From NCBI RefSeq assembly GCF_002941025.1, contig NZ_PTJS01000001.1:2170001-2234000 (forward strand): a DNA stretch of 64,000 nt, in the 5' to 3' direction. Of the stretch, positions 8,560 through 15,653 are shown piece after piece. Within the stretch, counting starts at the first letter, position 1. Every line of letters starts with the position of its first letter. Both the position numbers and the translations under genes were made by a program. The notes under the pieces were generated by a model. It saw nothing but the letters and a program-made list of their open reading frames with translations, was not told the origin of the DNA and ran no database searches. Source of the DNA: Streptomyces sp. QL37. Lineage in GTDB: Bacteria > Actinomycetota > Actinomycetes > Streptomycetales > Streptomycetaceae.

Positions 8560-9906
8560 ATGTCCGCCACGGCGCCACCCGGCCCAGCCGTCACCTCCCC
8601 CCAGGCCGACCCGAACAGGCGGAAGGCGATACGCCGAGCGATCGGCGCGGGCAGCATAGGTAATTTCGTCGAACAGTTCGACTACGGCCTGTACGGCTAC
8701 ATGGCACCGATCATGGCCCCGGCGTTCTTCCCCGAGAGCGACAGGACCGTGGCGGTCCTGAGCACGTACGCGATCATCGCCATCGCCTGCCTGTTCCGCC
8801 CGCTCGGCGGCACCCTCGTGGGCCGCTGGGGCGACCGGGTGGGCCGTAAGAAGACCCTGCTGTGGACCATCGTCGCCATGGGTGTGACCACCGCCCTGAT
8901 CGGGGCGCTGCCCACGTACCAGCAGATCGGCATCGGCGCCCCGGTGCTGCTCCTGCTGCTGCGCGTCGTCCAGGGCTCCGTCTCAGGCGGCGAGTACGTC
9001 GGGGCCGTCGCGTTCATCGTGGAGTGGGCGGAGCCGAACCGGCGCGCCTACTACACGTCGTACGCCTCCAACAGCTGCTTCGTCGGCACCCTCGCCGGTG
9101 CCGGCACGGCGGCCCTGACCAGCTGGGTGTTCGAGGGCGACGCCCTCGACTCGTACGGCTGGCGGCTCCCCTTCCTGCTTGCGATCCCGCTCAGCCTGGT
9201 CGGGGTGTGGCTGCGCCGTCACATCGAGGAGACGCCGGAGTTCATCCGGGCGACCAACGAGGGGACGGACGTCGTCAAGGCGCCGATCCGTGAGGCGCTG
9301 CGCTCGCAGTGGCGGCCGATCCTGGTCTTCTGCGGGATCTCGATCATGCTCGCGATCCTCTCGTACACCTGGGTCACGTTCTATCCGCAGTACCTGACCG
9401 ACACGCTCGGCCTGCCGCGGTGGATGGCCCTGACGTCGAACGCCATCTCCATCGCCGTCCTCATCCCGATGCTGCCGCTGGCCGGCATCCTGTCGGACCG
9501 CATCGGGCGGAAGCCGATGCTGGTCACCGGCGCCATCGCCTCCATCGTGCTGGTCCCGGTCGCCTTCATGGTCGGCGAGCACGGCACCTTCGGGACGGCA
9601 GTGGCCAGCCAGCTCATCTACCTCGTGCCGGAGTTCTTCCTCACGGGCATCGTCACCGTCTGCGCGGCCGAACTGTTCACCACCCGCACCCGGTTCAGCG
9701 CCAGCGCCATCGCGTACAACAGCTCGTTCTCCATCTTCATGGGCATCACGCCGTTCGTCGCGACGCTGCTGGTCAGCACGTTCGACACCATCTACGCCGT
9801 CTGGGCCTACCTGGCGGTGGGCGCGCTCCTGGCGCTGGCCGTCGTGAGCGCCTTCATGACGGAGACGTACCGGAGTCAGCTCGGCGCGGACAAGTTCGCC
9901 CGCTAG
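8560..9906 (+). CDS. MFS transporter, metabolite:H+ symporter (MHS) type
   Basis: This 448-residue membrane protein has about 12 helices. GNFVEQFDYGLYGYMAP near the N-terminus and GRWGDRVGRKK in the loop between helices 2 and 3 are typical of the MHS subfamily (citrate, alpha-ketoglutarate, proline/betaine, shikimate transporters). A second DRIGRKP loop lies at mid-protein. ATG 8560 is preferred over an in-frame GTG 15 nt upstream because GGAG sits five bases before it. It has its own promoter with the island operator, so it is likely co-induced with the enzymes and imports the organic-acid substrate. The terminal gene order (transporter then NTF2-like protein) is separate from the coupled enzyme block. 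Confidence 0.9.
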   Translation: MSATAPPGPAVTSPQADPNRRKAIRRAIGAGSIGNFVEQFDYGLYGYMAPIMAPAFFPESDRTVAVLSTYAIIAIACLFRPLGGTLVGRWGDRVGRKKTLLWTIVAMGVTTALIGALPTYQQIGIGAPVLLLLLRVVQGSVSGGEYVGAVAFIVEWAEPNRRAYYTSYASNSCFVGTLAGAGTAALTSWVFEGDALDSYGWRLPFLLAIPLSLVGVWLRRHIEETPEFIRATNEGTDVVKAPIREALRSQWRPILVFCGISIMLAILSYTWVTFYPQYLTDTLGLPRWMALTSNAISIAVLIPMLPLAGILSDRIGRKPMLVTGAIASIVLVPVAFMVGEHGTFGTAVASQLIYLVPEFFLTGIVTVCAAELFTTRTRFSASAIAYNSSFSIFMGITPFVATLLVSTFDTIYAVWAYLAVGALLALAVVSAFMTETYRSQLGADKFAR

Positions 9907-9930
9907 GGCGGCGCCGGGCCGGCCCCCGGC

Positions 9931-9961
9931 TACCCTCATGACCAGCCCTCTACATACGCAT
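9931..9961 (+). promoter_or_regulatory. Promoter region of the NTF2-like gene with LacI operator site 4
   Basis: A TACCCT -10-like box (9931-9936) is followed by ATACGCAT (9954-9961), one mismatch from the island palindrome. The flanks match site 2: ACATACG(C/T)ATTCACA is shared over 15 positions. Confidence 0.5.
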
Positions 9962-9997
9962 TCACACACGCACCACACCACTGGAACGGAAAGCACC

Positions 9998-10996
9998 ATG
10001 GCCCTGGACCCTGTCGCGTACCTCCCCTACAAGGACCCGGACGACTTCATCCGCGAGGTGACCGACCGCATCTGGGTCGACCGCGACATCGCCCACATCG
10101 TCGACAACTACGAGCCCGACTCGATCGTGCACGCCAGCCTCGGCACCGTCGTCGGACGTGACGGCGTCATCGAGGGCAGCACGATCCGCATGGGCAACAC
10201 GCCGGGCCACATCGGCCAGGCCGAGGACGTGGTGTGGGAGGCGCGCGGCGACGACGCGTTCCTCAGCTCGCACCTGGTCTTCTCCGCCGACGAGCACCTC
10301 GTGGACGGCCGCAACATCCGCATCCGCAAGCGCACCGTGGCCAACTGCCTCTACCGGCGCGGCCGGATGGTGGAGGAGTGGGTCGTGCGCGACGACCTCG
10401 CGGACTGTCTGCAGCGCGGCCAGGACCCGGCCGAGGCGGCCCGGGAGCTGACCTTCCAGGGGTACAGCGGCTCGATGCTCGACGAGCCCCCGCAGGACGT
10501 GCTGGCCGACGGGGTCAGCGGTGAGCGTCCGGACGAGTTCCGCCCCGAGTGCGAGATGGTGCTCCGGTTCATCGACGAGGTGTGGACGCAGCGTCAGCTG
10601 AACAAGGTCCACGACTACATGGACCGTGACCTGTTCCTCCACACGATCGGCGACCGGACGGTCATCCGGCCCGAGCGCTACCAGGCCGATCTGCTCGCCA
10701 TGGTCGGCCCGTTCCCCGACGCACGGTTCGCGGTCCGGGACATCCAGACGAACTTCTCCCCGCGCTACGCGGGCCTGCGCGTGGCGGTCCTGTGGACCAT
10801 GCACGGCACCTACCGCGGCACCCCGTCCTTCGGCCCGATCACCGGCAAGCCGGTCACGGTGCTCGGCGTCTCGCAGTTCCTGATCCAGGAGGGCCGCATC
10901 GTCAAGGAGGTCCGTGTCTACGACGAGATCTCGCTGCGCGCTCAGATCAACGCCGGCCGCGAGGAGGGCTCGCAGGTCGAGGCCAACATCTACTGA
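9998..10996 (+). CDS. Tandem NTF2/SnoaL-fold protein
   Basis: The ATG at 9998 follows an ACGGAAAG ribosome site. The 332-residue product looks like two NTF2-like (SnoaL, ester cyclase-like) domains, about residues 12-150 and 185-320. Both start with a helix of the type F(I)xEVWxxR and hold a strand-rich C-terminal half; the second contains GKPVTVLGVSQFLIQEGRIVKEVRVYDE. NTF2-fold proteins act as isomerases, dehydratases, cyclases or small-molecule binders. No catalytic residue can be assigned. The LacI-type operator upstream ties it to the island. It could catalyse a dehydration or isomerisation between the dehydrogenase and aldolase steps. It is followed by a strong terminator, so it is the last gene of the island. 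Confidence 0.75.
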   Translation: MALDPVAYLPYKDPDDFIREVTDRIWVDRDIAHIVDNYEPDSIVHASLGTVVGRDGVIEGSTIRMGNTPGHIGQAEDVVWEARGDDAFLSSHLVFSADEHLVDGRNIRIRKRTVANCLYRRGRMVEEWVVRDDLADCLQRGQDPAEAARELTFQGYSGSMLDEPPQDVLADGVSGERPDEFRPECEMVLRFIDEVWTQRQLNKVHDYMDRDLFLHTIGDRTVIRPERYQADLLAMVGPFPDARFAVRDIQTNFSPRYAGLRVAVLWTMHGTYRGTPSFGPITGKPVTVLGVSQFLIQEGRIVKEVRVYDEISLRAQINAGREEGSQVEANIY

Positions 10997-11012
10997 GCAC
11001 CCTCGACGCGGG

Positions 11013-11042
11013 CGGCCGCCACCGGTCTTCCGGTGGCGGCCG
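11013..11042 (+). terminator. Strong hairpin terminator closing the catabolic island
   Basis: A perfect 13-bp stem (CGGCCGCCACCGG and complement) with a TCTT loop lies 17 nt after the NTF2-like gene stop. Confidence 0.75.
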
Positions 11043-11077
11043 TCCGCATCGTCGGACTGCGCCGTGATCCGCACGCG

Positions 11078-11240
11078 TCAGCCGGGCCATCGCTCCAGCA
11101 TGGCGTCGGAGCGCGCACGGCCGGACCGTCGCGGCCCTGCATGAGTTCGGCGACGCTGGAGAGACCGGCCGCGTACAGCTCCTGGGTGAAGTGGACGCGG
11201 TCCAACTCGTTTTCCGTGTACGGCCGTCGTCCGCTTCGTC
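11078..11240 (-). pseudogene. Possible remnant of a MerR-family regulator
   Basis: In the 327-nt gap between the island and the NlpC gene, the minus strand encodes RRPYTENELDRVHFTQELY followed by AAGLSSVAELMQG. This resembles the second half of a MerR DNA-binding domain (YTE-DLDRL-F-..L..AG.S...I..L). The recognition helix before it is missing and the reading frame beyond it no longer looks coding. A neighbouring frame ends in MLERWPG-stop, as expected after a frameshift. There is no convincing start. This is a suggestion from pattern only. The rest of the gap holds nothing I recognise besides the terminator. Confidence 0.35.
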
Positions 11241-11323
11241 TCGTGCGCCTCCCAGGCCTGATCGAGCGGGGATGGAACGACACGGGTGGGCCTGGCCCTG
11301 GCCGGTCCCGTTGCGGGGCGCGG

Positions 11324-12391
11324 TCAGATGCGCACCGCGGCCTGGAAGGCGCCGATGGTGTTCATCGACTCGTAGCGGACGTACGTGCCCGGGTACGGGG
11401 CGTGCAGCACCGTGTTGTTGCCCGCGTAGAGGCCCACGTGCGAGGTGTTGCTGAAGAAGACCAGGTCGCCCGGCTTCAGCTGGCTGCGCGCGATGCGGGT
11501 GCCCTGGTTGATCTGCGTGTACGTGGTGCGGGTGATCTGGACGCCGGCCTGGCCGTACGCCCACTGGGTCAGCCCCGAGCAGTCGTACGAGCCGGGGCCC
11601 GTGCCCATACGCGCGTAGGGCTTGCCCACCTGTGTGTGGGCGGCCTGGAGGGCGGCGGCGCCGAGGGCGGAGGCGGGGACCTCGTTGCCGAGGTCGACCT
11701 GCCCGCCGGTCGAGGAGGGGGTCTTGTTGCCGAGGTCCACCCGCTCACCGGCGGCGCGGCTGGCGCGCTGCTCGTCCTCGGCGATCTTGGCGCGCTCGGC
11801 CGCGGTGAGGGTGTTCAGCAGCTTCTGGGCGTCGGCCAGCTTGCCCTGCGACTTCTTCTTGCTCTCGTTCAGCGTCTCGCGGACCTCGGCGAGATCGGAG
11901 AGCTTGCCCTGCGCCTCCTTGCGCTGCTGCGCGAGGGTGCGCTGCTTCGCCTGGATCTTCTGCAGCGACTCGGCCTGCTTGGCCGTCAGCTGGTCGAGCG
12001 CGGAGGCCTGGTCGAGGAAGCTGTCCGGGTCCGAGGAGAGCAGCAGCTGGACCGACGGGTCGAGGCCGCCGGAGCGGTACTGCGCGGTGGCGAGCGAACC
12101 GAGCTGGCCGCGCAGGGTGTTGAGCTCGTCCTGGCCGCGGGCGACCTTGTCCTGGAGCGCGTCGGCCTGCTTCTTGAGCTTGTCCTGCTGCTCCTTGGCG
12201 CCGTTGGCCTTCTCGGTCGCGACCTCGGCCTCGTGGTAGAGCTTGTCGACCTTCGCCTTGACCTCGCTCTTGGTCGGCTTGGGGTCGGCGTGGGCGGCCT
12301 GGGAGGTCAGGGCCACGGCCGCGGCGGCGGTCGCGGTGAGCACGGTCACGCGGGTGCGGCTCGGCTGCTTGGGACGACGGTGGGACGCCAC
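11324..12391 (-). CDS. Secreted NlpC/P60 peptidoglycan endopeptidase with coiled coil
   Basis: GTG 12391 has AAGGAG nine bases upstream and opens a signal peptide (basic N-terminus, hydrophobic core, cleavage near SQAAHA). The 355-residue product continues with a long alpha-helical coiled coil (about residues 40-210, rich in K/E/Q heptads, RipA-like N-terminal region), a linker, and a C-terminal NlpC/P60 domain. The catalytic Cys is in YDCSGLTQW, the His in NTSHVGLYAG and the third polar residue is the His of VLHAPYPG. It is a D-glutamyl-L-diamino-acid endopeptidase by family, acting in cell-wall turnover outside the membrane, with the coiled coil as an autoinhibitory or targeting element. 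The leader is long and structured (see 12416-12519). Confidence 0.93.
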   Translation of the reverse strand: MASHRRPKQPSRTRVTVLTATAAAAVALTSQAAHADPKPTKSEVKAKVDKLYHEAEVATEKANGAKEQQDKLKKQADALQDKVARGQDELNTLRGQLGSLATAQYRSGGLDPSVQLLLSSDPDSFLDQASALDQLTAKQAESLQKIQAKQRTLAQQRKEAQGKLSDLAEVRETLNESKKKSQGKLADAQKLLNTLTAAERAKIAEDEQRASRAAGERVDLGNKTPSSTGGQVDLGNEVPASALGAAALQAAHTQVGKPYARMGTGPGSYDCSGLTQWAYGQAGVQITRTTYTQINQGTRIARSQLKPGDLVFFSNTSHVGLYAGNNTVLHAPYPGTYVRYESMNTIGAFQAAVRI

Positions 12392-12415
12392 GAAGGCGAG
12401 CTCCTTCTTCCTCGA

Positions 12416-12519
12416 GCCGCCTACCGGGCTGTGGGGGGAAGAATCCCCGGCTCCGTGCACGTCACGGACTCGGCGGTTCCTTCGCCGTCACCCCGGGTGG
12501 GCGATCAACCGTGCGAAGG
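12416..12519 (-). ncRNA. Structured 5' leader, possible ydaO-type (c-di-AMP) riboswitch
   Basis: Reading the minus strand, three nested stems are visible: CCTTCGC/GCGAAGG (12513-12519 with 12479-12485), CCGCC/GGCGG (12472-12476 with 12417-12421) enclosing a CCGTG/CACGG hairpin, and a GGGG/CCCC hairpin. The segments GGGGTGA, CCGCCGAGTCCG and CACAGC-CCGGTAGGCGG recall parts of the ydaO motif, which precedes many Streptomyces cell-wall hydrolase genes. Other ydaO blocks are not clearly present, so a different leader structure is possible. Confidence 0.45.
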
Positions 12520-12682
12520 TTCGAGGCCTGACCCTAGTGACCATCTTGTGATCAGTTCAAATCCTCACGAGCAAAATCTCGTCACACCAGGCACTTCTTT
12601 ACTTTCATCACACTGCGTGTAGCGGTGACTTGACGGTACGTTCCAAAAATTCCGGCAAGTCACCCATGTCTCACATGACGCG

Positions 12683-14047
12683 TCAGACGCGCGAAAGGCG
12701 CTTCAGGAGCAAGGCGGACGCGACGGGCCGCGCACCGGCCTTCGCCACCCCGTCGGCGACCTCACGGTCGGTGGAGACCACGACGACGGGCCTGCCCGGC
12801 GGTTCGGCGCGCGCCAGTTGCCGGATGAGCTCGTCCGCGGTGACGCCCGCCTTGCTGAAGAGGACGCGGACCCCGCGCGGTGGTGCGAGCAGGACCGGGG
12901 CGGCCAGTTCGGCACCGTCGAAGACGCAGGTCATCTCGGCCCCGGTCTGTGCCGCGAGGACCGAGAGGCCGCCCAGGAGACGCAACCGCTGCTTCTCCAG
13001 CGGCATCTGCGGATAGCCGGTCTTGGTGACGTTGTACCCGTCGACGATCAGATGCGCCTGCGGCAGGGCGAGCAACTGGTCGAGCAGCGCCGGATCGGTC
13101 TCCGAAAGGGCCCTGGCGGCAATGTCCTTCGGCGACATCCGGCCGGGCTCCACGGCTTCGACGCCGTCCGCGGGGCGGAGCGAGGAAGGGGGCAGGGCCA
13201 GTTCGCGGCGGAGCCCCTGCGCCGCGTCGAGCACGGTGTCCAGGAGCAGCCGCAGCCGCATGTCCTCGACCGAGCGTCCCTCCCTGGCCGCCCGGCGGCC
13301 GGCCTCGACGGAGGCCTCCGCCTCTGCCAGCCGCGCCTTGAGCCGGCGGGACTCGCTCTCGGCCGCGGAGACCTGGGCCGCGGCCTCGGCCCGCACGGCG
13401 TCGGTCTCGGCACCCGCCTTGCGCAGAGCCGCCTCGCCGCGCTTCACCTCGCTGAGGGCGCTGCGCAGTTTGCGGTGCAGGGAGTCCGTCTCCTTGCGGG
13501 AGGCCTCCAGCTCCGAGCGCAGCCGTTCGGTGTCGGCCCTGGTCTGGCCGCGGGCGCGGTCGAGCTCCTCACGCAGCCGCTCCAGCTCGCGCCTGGTCTC
13601 CTCGTCCGCGCGCTCGGCGTGGGCCCGCTGGACCTCCTCGCCGGCCGCTGCCACCAGCTTGACCCACCCGGCCGGGCGCAGCACATACGCGGCGGCCGCC
13701 ACATCGACGGGGTCGGCGGCGGCGGGCGGGGCGCCGGACGCGAGGGCGTCGGCCAGCTCCGGCTGGGTCTGGCCGATCCGCTCACCGATGCGCCGGCGGA
13801 ACACCGGGTCGCCCTCCAGGGCGGCGGCCATCGCGTTACCCGCGAACTTGGCCCGCCGGCTCGGGGTGAAACGGGCGTACTGCCGGAGCTGGGCGGGGAG
13901 TTCGCCGACGGTCAGACCGCCGAAGGCGTCCGAGACCAGCGCCACCACCTTGCGGCGCACGCCCTCGGGCAGCGGACGGTCGAGCGACTCCGCGGTGCCG
14001 TCGGCCGCGTCGGCCGGTCCGGCGCCGCCTGTCGGCTGCTCCACCAT
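12683..14047 (-). CDS. NYN-domain (YacP-like PIN-fold) RNase-like protein with coiled coil
   Basis: This 454-residue protein has three parts: an N-terminal helical region (1-135), a long charged coiled coil (about 145-265, ELERLREELDRAR and similar heptads), and a C-terminal NYN domain (about 310-454). The NYN domain shows the acidic metal residues in AHLIVDGYNVTKTG, EMTCVFDGAEL and VVVVSTDREVADG. NYN/PIN folds are metal-dependent ribonucleases, so a role in RNA processing is inferred. Start ATG 14047 follows GGGGTGATGG. It lies 34 nt after the zinc-ribbon gene on the same strand, so both are probably co-transcribed. This Actinobacteria-wide arrangement is known only as conserved hypothetical. 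Confidence 0.85.
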   Translation of the reverse strand: MVEQPTGGAGPADAADGTAESLDRPLPEGVRRKVVALVSDAFGGLTVGELPAQLRQYARFTPSRRAKFAGNAMAAALEGDPVFRRRIGERIGQTQPELADALASGAPPAAADPVDVAAAAYVLRPAGWVKLVAAAGEEVQRAHAERADEETRRELERLREELDRARGQTRADTERLRSELEASRKETDSLHRKLRSALSEVKRGEAALRKAGAETDAVRAEAAAQVSAAESESRRLKARLAEAEASVEAGRRAAREGRSVEDMRLRLLLDTVLDAAQGLRRELALPPSSLRPADGVEAVEPGRMSPKDIAARALSETDPALLDQLLALPQAHLIVDGYNVTKTGYPQMPLEKQRLRLLGGLSVLAAQTGAEMTCVFDGAELAAPVLLAPPRGVRVLFSKAGVTADELIRQLARAEPPGRPVVVVSTDREVADGVAKAGARPVASALLLKRLSRV

Positions 14048-14081
14048 CCATCACCCCAATATGTCTGTCCGCGCGGCCCCG

Positions 14082-14324
14082 TCAGGAGTCGGCACCAGGC
14101 CTGTCGACCAGTTCGATCTGGTCCACGGCGTTGCACCAACGACAGCGCACCGACTCGATGGTCTCACTGACCACCTCGCGCTCCTCGACACTCGACTCCC
14201 CGGCCAGGTCGAGATGCACGTACTCCACGACCTTGGAGGAGCGCGTCACGTCGAAACGGGTCAGGTTGCCGCAGAGCGTGCAGCGCCAGCGGGTCCCGTC
14301 CGTCGGCTGGGGAACCGTCGTCAT
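14082..14324 (-). CDS. Small zinc-ribbon protein
   Basis: This 80-residue protein has two CxxC knuckles (CTLCGNLTRFDV near residue 15 and CRWCNAVDQIE near residue 62), which together make a four-cysteine zinc ribbon. Between them lies a beta-rich acidic segment. Such small ribbons usually bind nucleic acid or a protein partner. It is just upstream of the NYN-domain gene on the same strand, which suggests a partner or adaptor for the putative ribonuclease. No enzymatic residues are visible. Confidence 0.8.
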   Translation of the reverse strand: MTTVPQPTDGTRWRCTLCGNLTRFDVTRSSKVVEYVHLDLAGESSVEEREVVSETIESVRCRWCNAVDQIELVDRPGADS

Positions 14325-14489
14325 CGTTGCGTCCTCTTTCGTCGTCGAGTCTCGTGCGTGCCCAGGCTTCGATCTCGCGGTGCGCCGTCGAACTGCGGAT
14401 GTCCTGCCGCAACCCTACGGCCTTACGCATACCTATCGGCACGGCGAGGCGGTCTGTCCCGTTCTCGCCTGGTGCGTCATGCTCTGTGC

Positions 14490-15239
14490 GTGACCATTCG
14501 GCGGGAAGTCCACTGGCGGAGGCGGGCCGGAGAGCTCCGGGCCGCGGCCGCGGCGGGCGGCGCCCCGGTGACGTACGGGCTGATGGCGCTCTGCTGCGCG
14601 GTGTTCCTGATCAGCCCGCTCTCCGGGTTCAACCCCGTCTACGGCAGCGCCGACGCGCTGCTGGCCGCCCAGGCCGGGTATTTCGAGCGGTGGGGCGTGA
14701 TCCCCGCCGAGCTCGTGGAGGGCTCGGCCCACGCGGCCCTGACCCCGCTGACCGCGCTCTTCGTCCACGGCAGCTGGCTGCACCTGCTGGGCAACATGCT
14801 CTTCCTCTACGTGTTCGGCGCGATGGCCGAGGAGCGCATGGGCCGCACCGAGTTCACGTTCTTCTATCTCTCGTGCGGCTACTTCGCCCTGGTGGCCTAC
14901 GCGGTGGTGCACGCGGATTCCGACCAGACGCTGGTCGGCGCGTCGGGGGCGATCTCCGCCGTGCTCGGCGCGTTCCTCTACCTCTTCCCCCGGGCCCGTG
15001 TCACCAGCCTCTTCCCCTTCCTCTTCTTCCTGCCGCTGCGCTTCCCCGCCTGGATCGTGCTCGTGTTCTGGTTCGTCCTGCAGTGGCTGGCGGCGCGGAG
15101 CGCGGGCAGCGGCCCGGGCGTGGCGTACCTCGCGCACGTGGCGGGTTTCGCGGCCGGGTTCCTCTACGCCTGGGTGCGGTTCCGGGGGACTAGAGTGAGG
15201 TCTCCAGCCACGGCCACCGAGGGAGAAAGCCAGCCGTGA
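14490..15239 (+). CDS. Rhomboid-family intramembrane serine protease
   Basis: The GTG at 14490 opens a 249-residue protein with about six membrane helices. Family marks are the first-loop HGSWLHLLGNMLFLYVFG segment, the catalytic serine in GASGAISAVLG and the catalytic histidine in AHVAGFAAG. Rhomboids cut single-pass membrane proteins within the bilayer. The open frame continues far upstream through antisense sequence and is not coding there. It is divergent from the zinc-ribbon gene (165 nt between starts). Its stop overlaps the GTG of the RAM-domain gene, suggesting co-expression. The substrate is unknown. Confidence 0.9.
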   Translation: MTIRREVHWRRRAGELRAAAAAGGAPVTYGLMALCCAVFLISPLSGFNPVYGSADALLAAQAGYFERWGVIPAELVEGSAHAALTPLTALFVHGSWLHLLGNMLFLYVFGAMAEERMGRTEFTFFYLSCGYFALVAYAVVHADSDQTLVGASGAISAVLGAFLYLFPRARVTSLFPFLFFLPLRFPAWIVLVFWFVLQWLAARSAGSGPGVAYLAHVAGFAAGFLYAWVRFRGTRVRSPATATEGESQP

Positions 15240-15517
15240 TCACCGCGATCGTGCTCATCAAAACCAGCGTGGACCGGATTCCCGAGATCGCCGAGGCCAT
15301 CGCCGCGCTGGACAGTGTCAGCGAAGTCTTCTCGGTCACCGGTACGTACGACCTGATCGCCATGGTGCGGGTCGCCCGGCACGACGATCTGGCCGATGTC
15401 ATCCCGGGCCGGATCAGCAAGATCCAGGGCGTCGAGGGCACCGACACCCATGTGGCCTTCCGCACCTACTCGCAGCACGACCTCGAGGCGGCGTTCGCCA
15501 TCGGGCTCGACGCCTGA
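15236..15517 (+). CDS. Stand-alone Lrp/AsnC ligand-binding (RAM) domain protein
   Basis: This 93-residue protein consists only of the RAM domain of Lrp/AsnC regulators (beta-alpha-beta-beta-alpha-beta), with the usual GTYDLIAMVRV strand and the helix DLADVIPGRI. There is no helix-turn-helix. Such proteins form rings and bind amino acids, and are thought to sense or modulate full-length Lrp proteins. The GTG start overlaps the rhomboid stop by 4 nt. A very long hairpin follows 9 nt downstream. Confidence 0.88.
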   Translation: MITAIVLIKTSVDRIPEIAEAIAALDSVSEVFSVTGTYDLIAMVRVARHDDLADVIPGRISKIQGVEGTDTHVAFRTYSQHDLEAAFAIGLDA

Positions 15518-15526
15518 GACCGCGTA

Positions 15527-15640
15527 CGGCTCCGGCCGGGGACGGGGCCAGGGCCTTTCGTCCGGATCAGGCCGGACCCCGCGAGCCCGGGATGATCCGG
15601 ACGAGAGGCCCTGGACGCCTCCCGTCCCCGGCCGGAGCCG
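15527..15640. terminator. Very long bidirectional hairpin between convergent genes
   Basis: A perfect outer stem of 20 bp (15527-15546 with 15621-15640) is followed by an inner stem of 22 bp with one G-T pair (15548-15569 with 15593-15614). A 6-nt bulge lies on the 3' side and the central loop is GC-rich. It fills the gap between the RAM-domain gene and the converging aminotransferase gene, so it can terminate both. It is longer than a terminator needs to be. Confidence 0.75.
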
Positions 15641-15653
15641 TGTCCGGACCCGC

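Noticed and set aside
13023..14489. N-terminal extension of the rhomboid protein by about 490 residues
   Set aside because: The extension is Ser/Arg/Ala-rich antisense sequence of the NYN gene. Rhomboid similarity starts only after GTG 14490.
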